A model generated the notes under the pieces. It was not told the origin of the DNA and did not search any database. It was given only the letters and a program-made list of their open reading frames with translations. A stretch of DNA of 25,568 nucleotides from Fragilaria crotonensis (taxonomy: Eukaryota > Bacillariophyta > Fragilariophyceae > Fragilariales > Fragilariaceae), in NCBI GenBank assembly GCA_022925895.1, contig JAKSYS010000789.1, forward strand, positions 1-25,568. Direction: 5' to 3'. The translations under genes and the position numbers were made by a program. Shown here one piece after another: positions 24,775 through 25,568 of this stretch; position 1 is the stretch's first letter, and each line of letters begins with the position of its first letter.

Positions 24775-25080
24775 TACTGGTAGCACACATTTTGCAAATG
24801 CCGCCATTTTGGCGCAGTCAGCGGCATTACTGGTAGCGTATTCCCAAATGCTGCCATTTTCAAAGTTGGCAGCATTACTGGTAGCATTTCATTTGCAATT
24901 GCCGCTGTTTGAAAAGTCGGTGGCATTACTGGTATAATCCGGAAATGCCGCCTTCGTGAAGGAGCGGCGGCATTACTGGTGAAAATAATCGGAAATGCCG
25001 CCACAGCATACAAGTGGCGGCATTACTGGTAGAAAATTATTCGAAATGCCGCCATTTACAAAGTTGGCGACATTACTGAA
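24775..25080 (-). repeat. Hairpin minisatellite, inverted arm
   Basis: The same unit as 23828-24475 on the opposite strand: TACTGGTA or close variants at 24775, 24828, 24876, 24927, 24974, 25024 and 25074, with AAATGCCGCC...GGCGGCATTACTGG units. The stretch 24993-25036 is an exact 44-base reverse complement of 24336-24379. Neighbouring units keep the mirrored order (ACTTGTATGCTGT loop next to a CTTCAC loop). The two arms are thus a large inverted duplication. Confidence 0.88.
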
Positions 25081-25568
25081 AGCAATGCTGTTTGTCTACG
25101 TGAATGCAACAATGATTAAAATTTAGGCCTCTCCCTTGCTTATTCTTAAACGCTACTTCACTACTCCACTGGCTGATTTCTAGAAAGACCGCTGTGACAC
25201 CGACAAAGAGATGGCTTCATCTTGCACTTTGTTACAAACTTTGCCACTCCCTACATAGCTTCTGTACGTTGCTCGACCTGTGGCCTGCACCATTGCAGCA
25301 TTGCCTTGCACTTTGGATGTCCTGATTGTCCCACCTTTTCTACAGCAACTACATACTCCTTTCAAAGCAACCGCTCTGATGGAATTATGTTATTTGCCAT
25401 CAGAACACCAGAGTTACGGTACTTCTATAGCATCCTCAACAAAAATATTAGCAAAAGTAAATAAGGACCATGTTGCGTGGCAGTACATCTTTGAAGCTAC
25501 GCATTCTTCTGGATCCTAAGAAAGGCAGGACAATGAATGGCGAGTGTCGTGTCAGCATCACAGATTAC
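25081..25568. other. Terminal stretch, no gene assigned
   Basis: A plus-strand frame to 25464 includes a Cys cluster C-S-T-C-G-L-H-H-C and C-P-D-C (25270-25340), reminiscent of a zinc-binding transposase tail. It has no ATG start before the cluster and no other support. Nothing else was recognised up to the window edge. Confidence 0.3.

Overview
The window is eukaryotic nuclear DNA and looks like a diatom or related stramenopile. That placement is an inference. It rests on a PIF/Harbinger transposon, an APE-type non-LTR retrotransposon, a protein kinase fused to EF-hands and cyclic-nucleotide-binding domains, tandem Cys-rich repeat proteins, one probable short GT-AG intron, and the absence of any bacterial operon layout.

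Layout, left to right. (1) Positions 1-2172 hold the 3' end of a gene for a secreted-type Cys-rich protein made of about 21 tandem 34-35-residue units, grouped in 306-bp and 207-bp higher-order repeats. A diverged duplicate of its 3' end and 3' flank follows at 2483-2895. (2) After about 0.8 kb with nothing recognisable comes a broken gene of unknown family (3739-4914). A degenerate tandem array of roughly 165-195-bp units starts right after its stop codon. (3) That array is interrupted by a 9.06-kb non-LTR retrotransposon on the minus strand (5258-14316), bounded by a 16-bp target-site duplication. It carries ORF1 and an ORF2 encoding APE endonuclease, reverse transcriptase, RNase H and a CCHC zinc motif. 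The array resumes at 14317 and fades near 14860. (4) A complete PIF/Harbinger DNA transposon (15088-18533) has TAA duplications and terminal inverted repeats. It carries convergent genes for a SANT/Myb-like DNA-binding protein and a DDE transposase. (5) An unrecognised coiled-coil gene with a likely intron lies at 18856-19583 or further. (6) A probable host gene on the minus strand (20383-22769) encodes a kinase with the domain order kinase, EF-hand, cNMP-binding, cNMP-binding, EF-hand. (7) Positions 23828-25080 form a fold-back minisatellite: about eleven 50-bp units in one orientation, a 0.3-kb spacer with a tRNA-like B box, and about six units in the opposite orientation. The last 0.5 kb holds nothing I recognise.

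Nearly every gene, including the likely host genes, contains 1-2-nt frame breaks, mostly of the deletion type and several in homopolymers. The transposon ORFs may be genuinely decayed. The same pattern in the kinase gene and the Cys-rich gene makes uncorrected assembly indels a serious alternative. Functions are assigned from motifs read by eye; no database search was possible.
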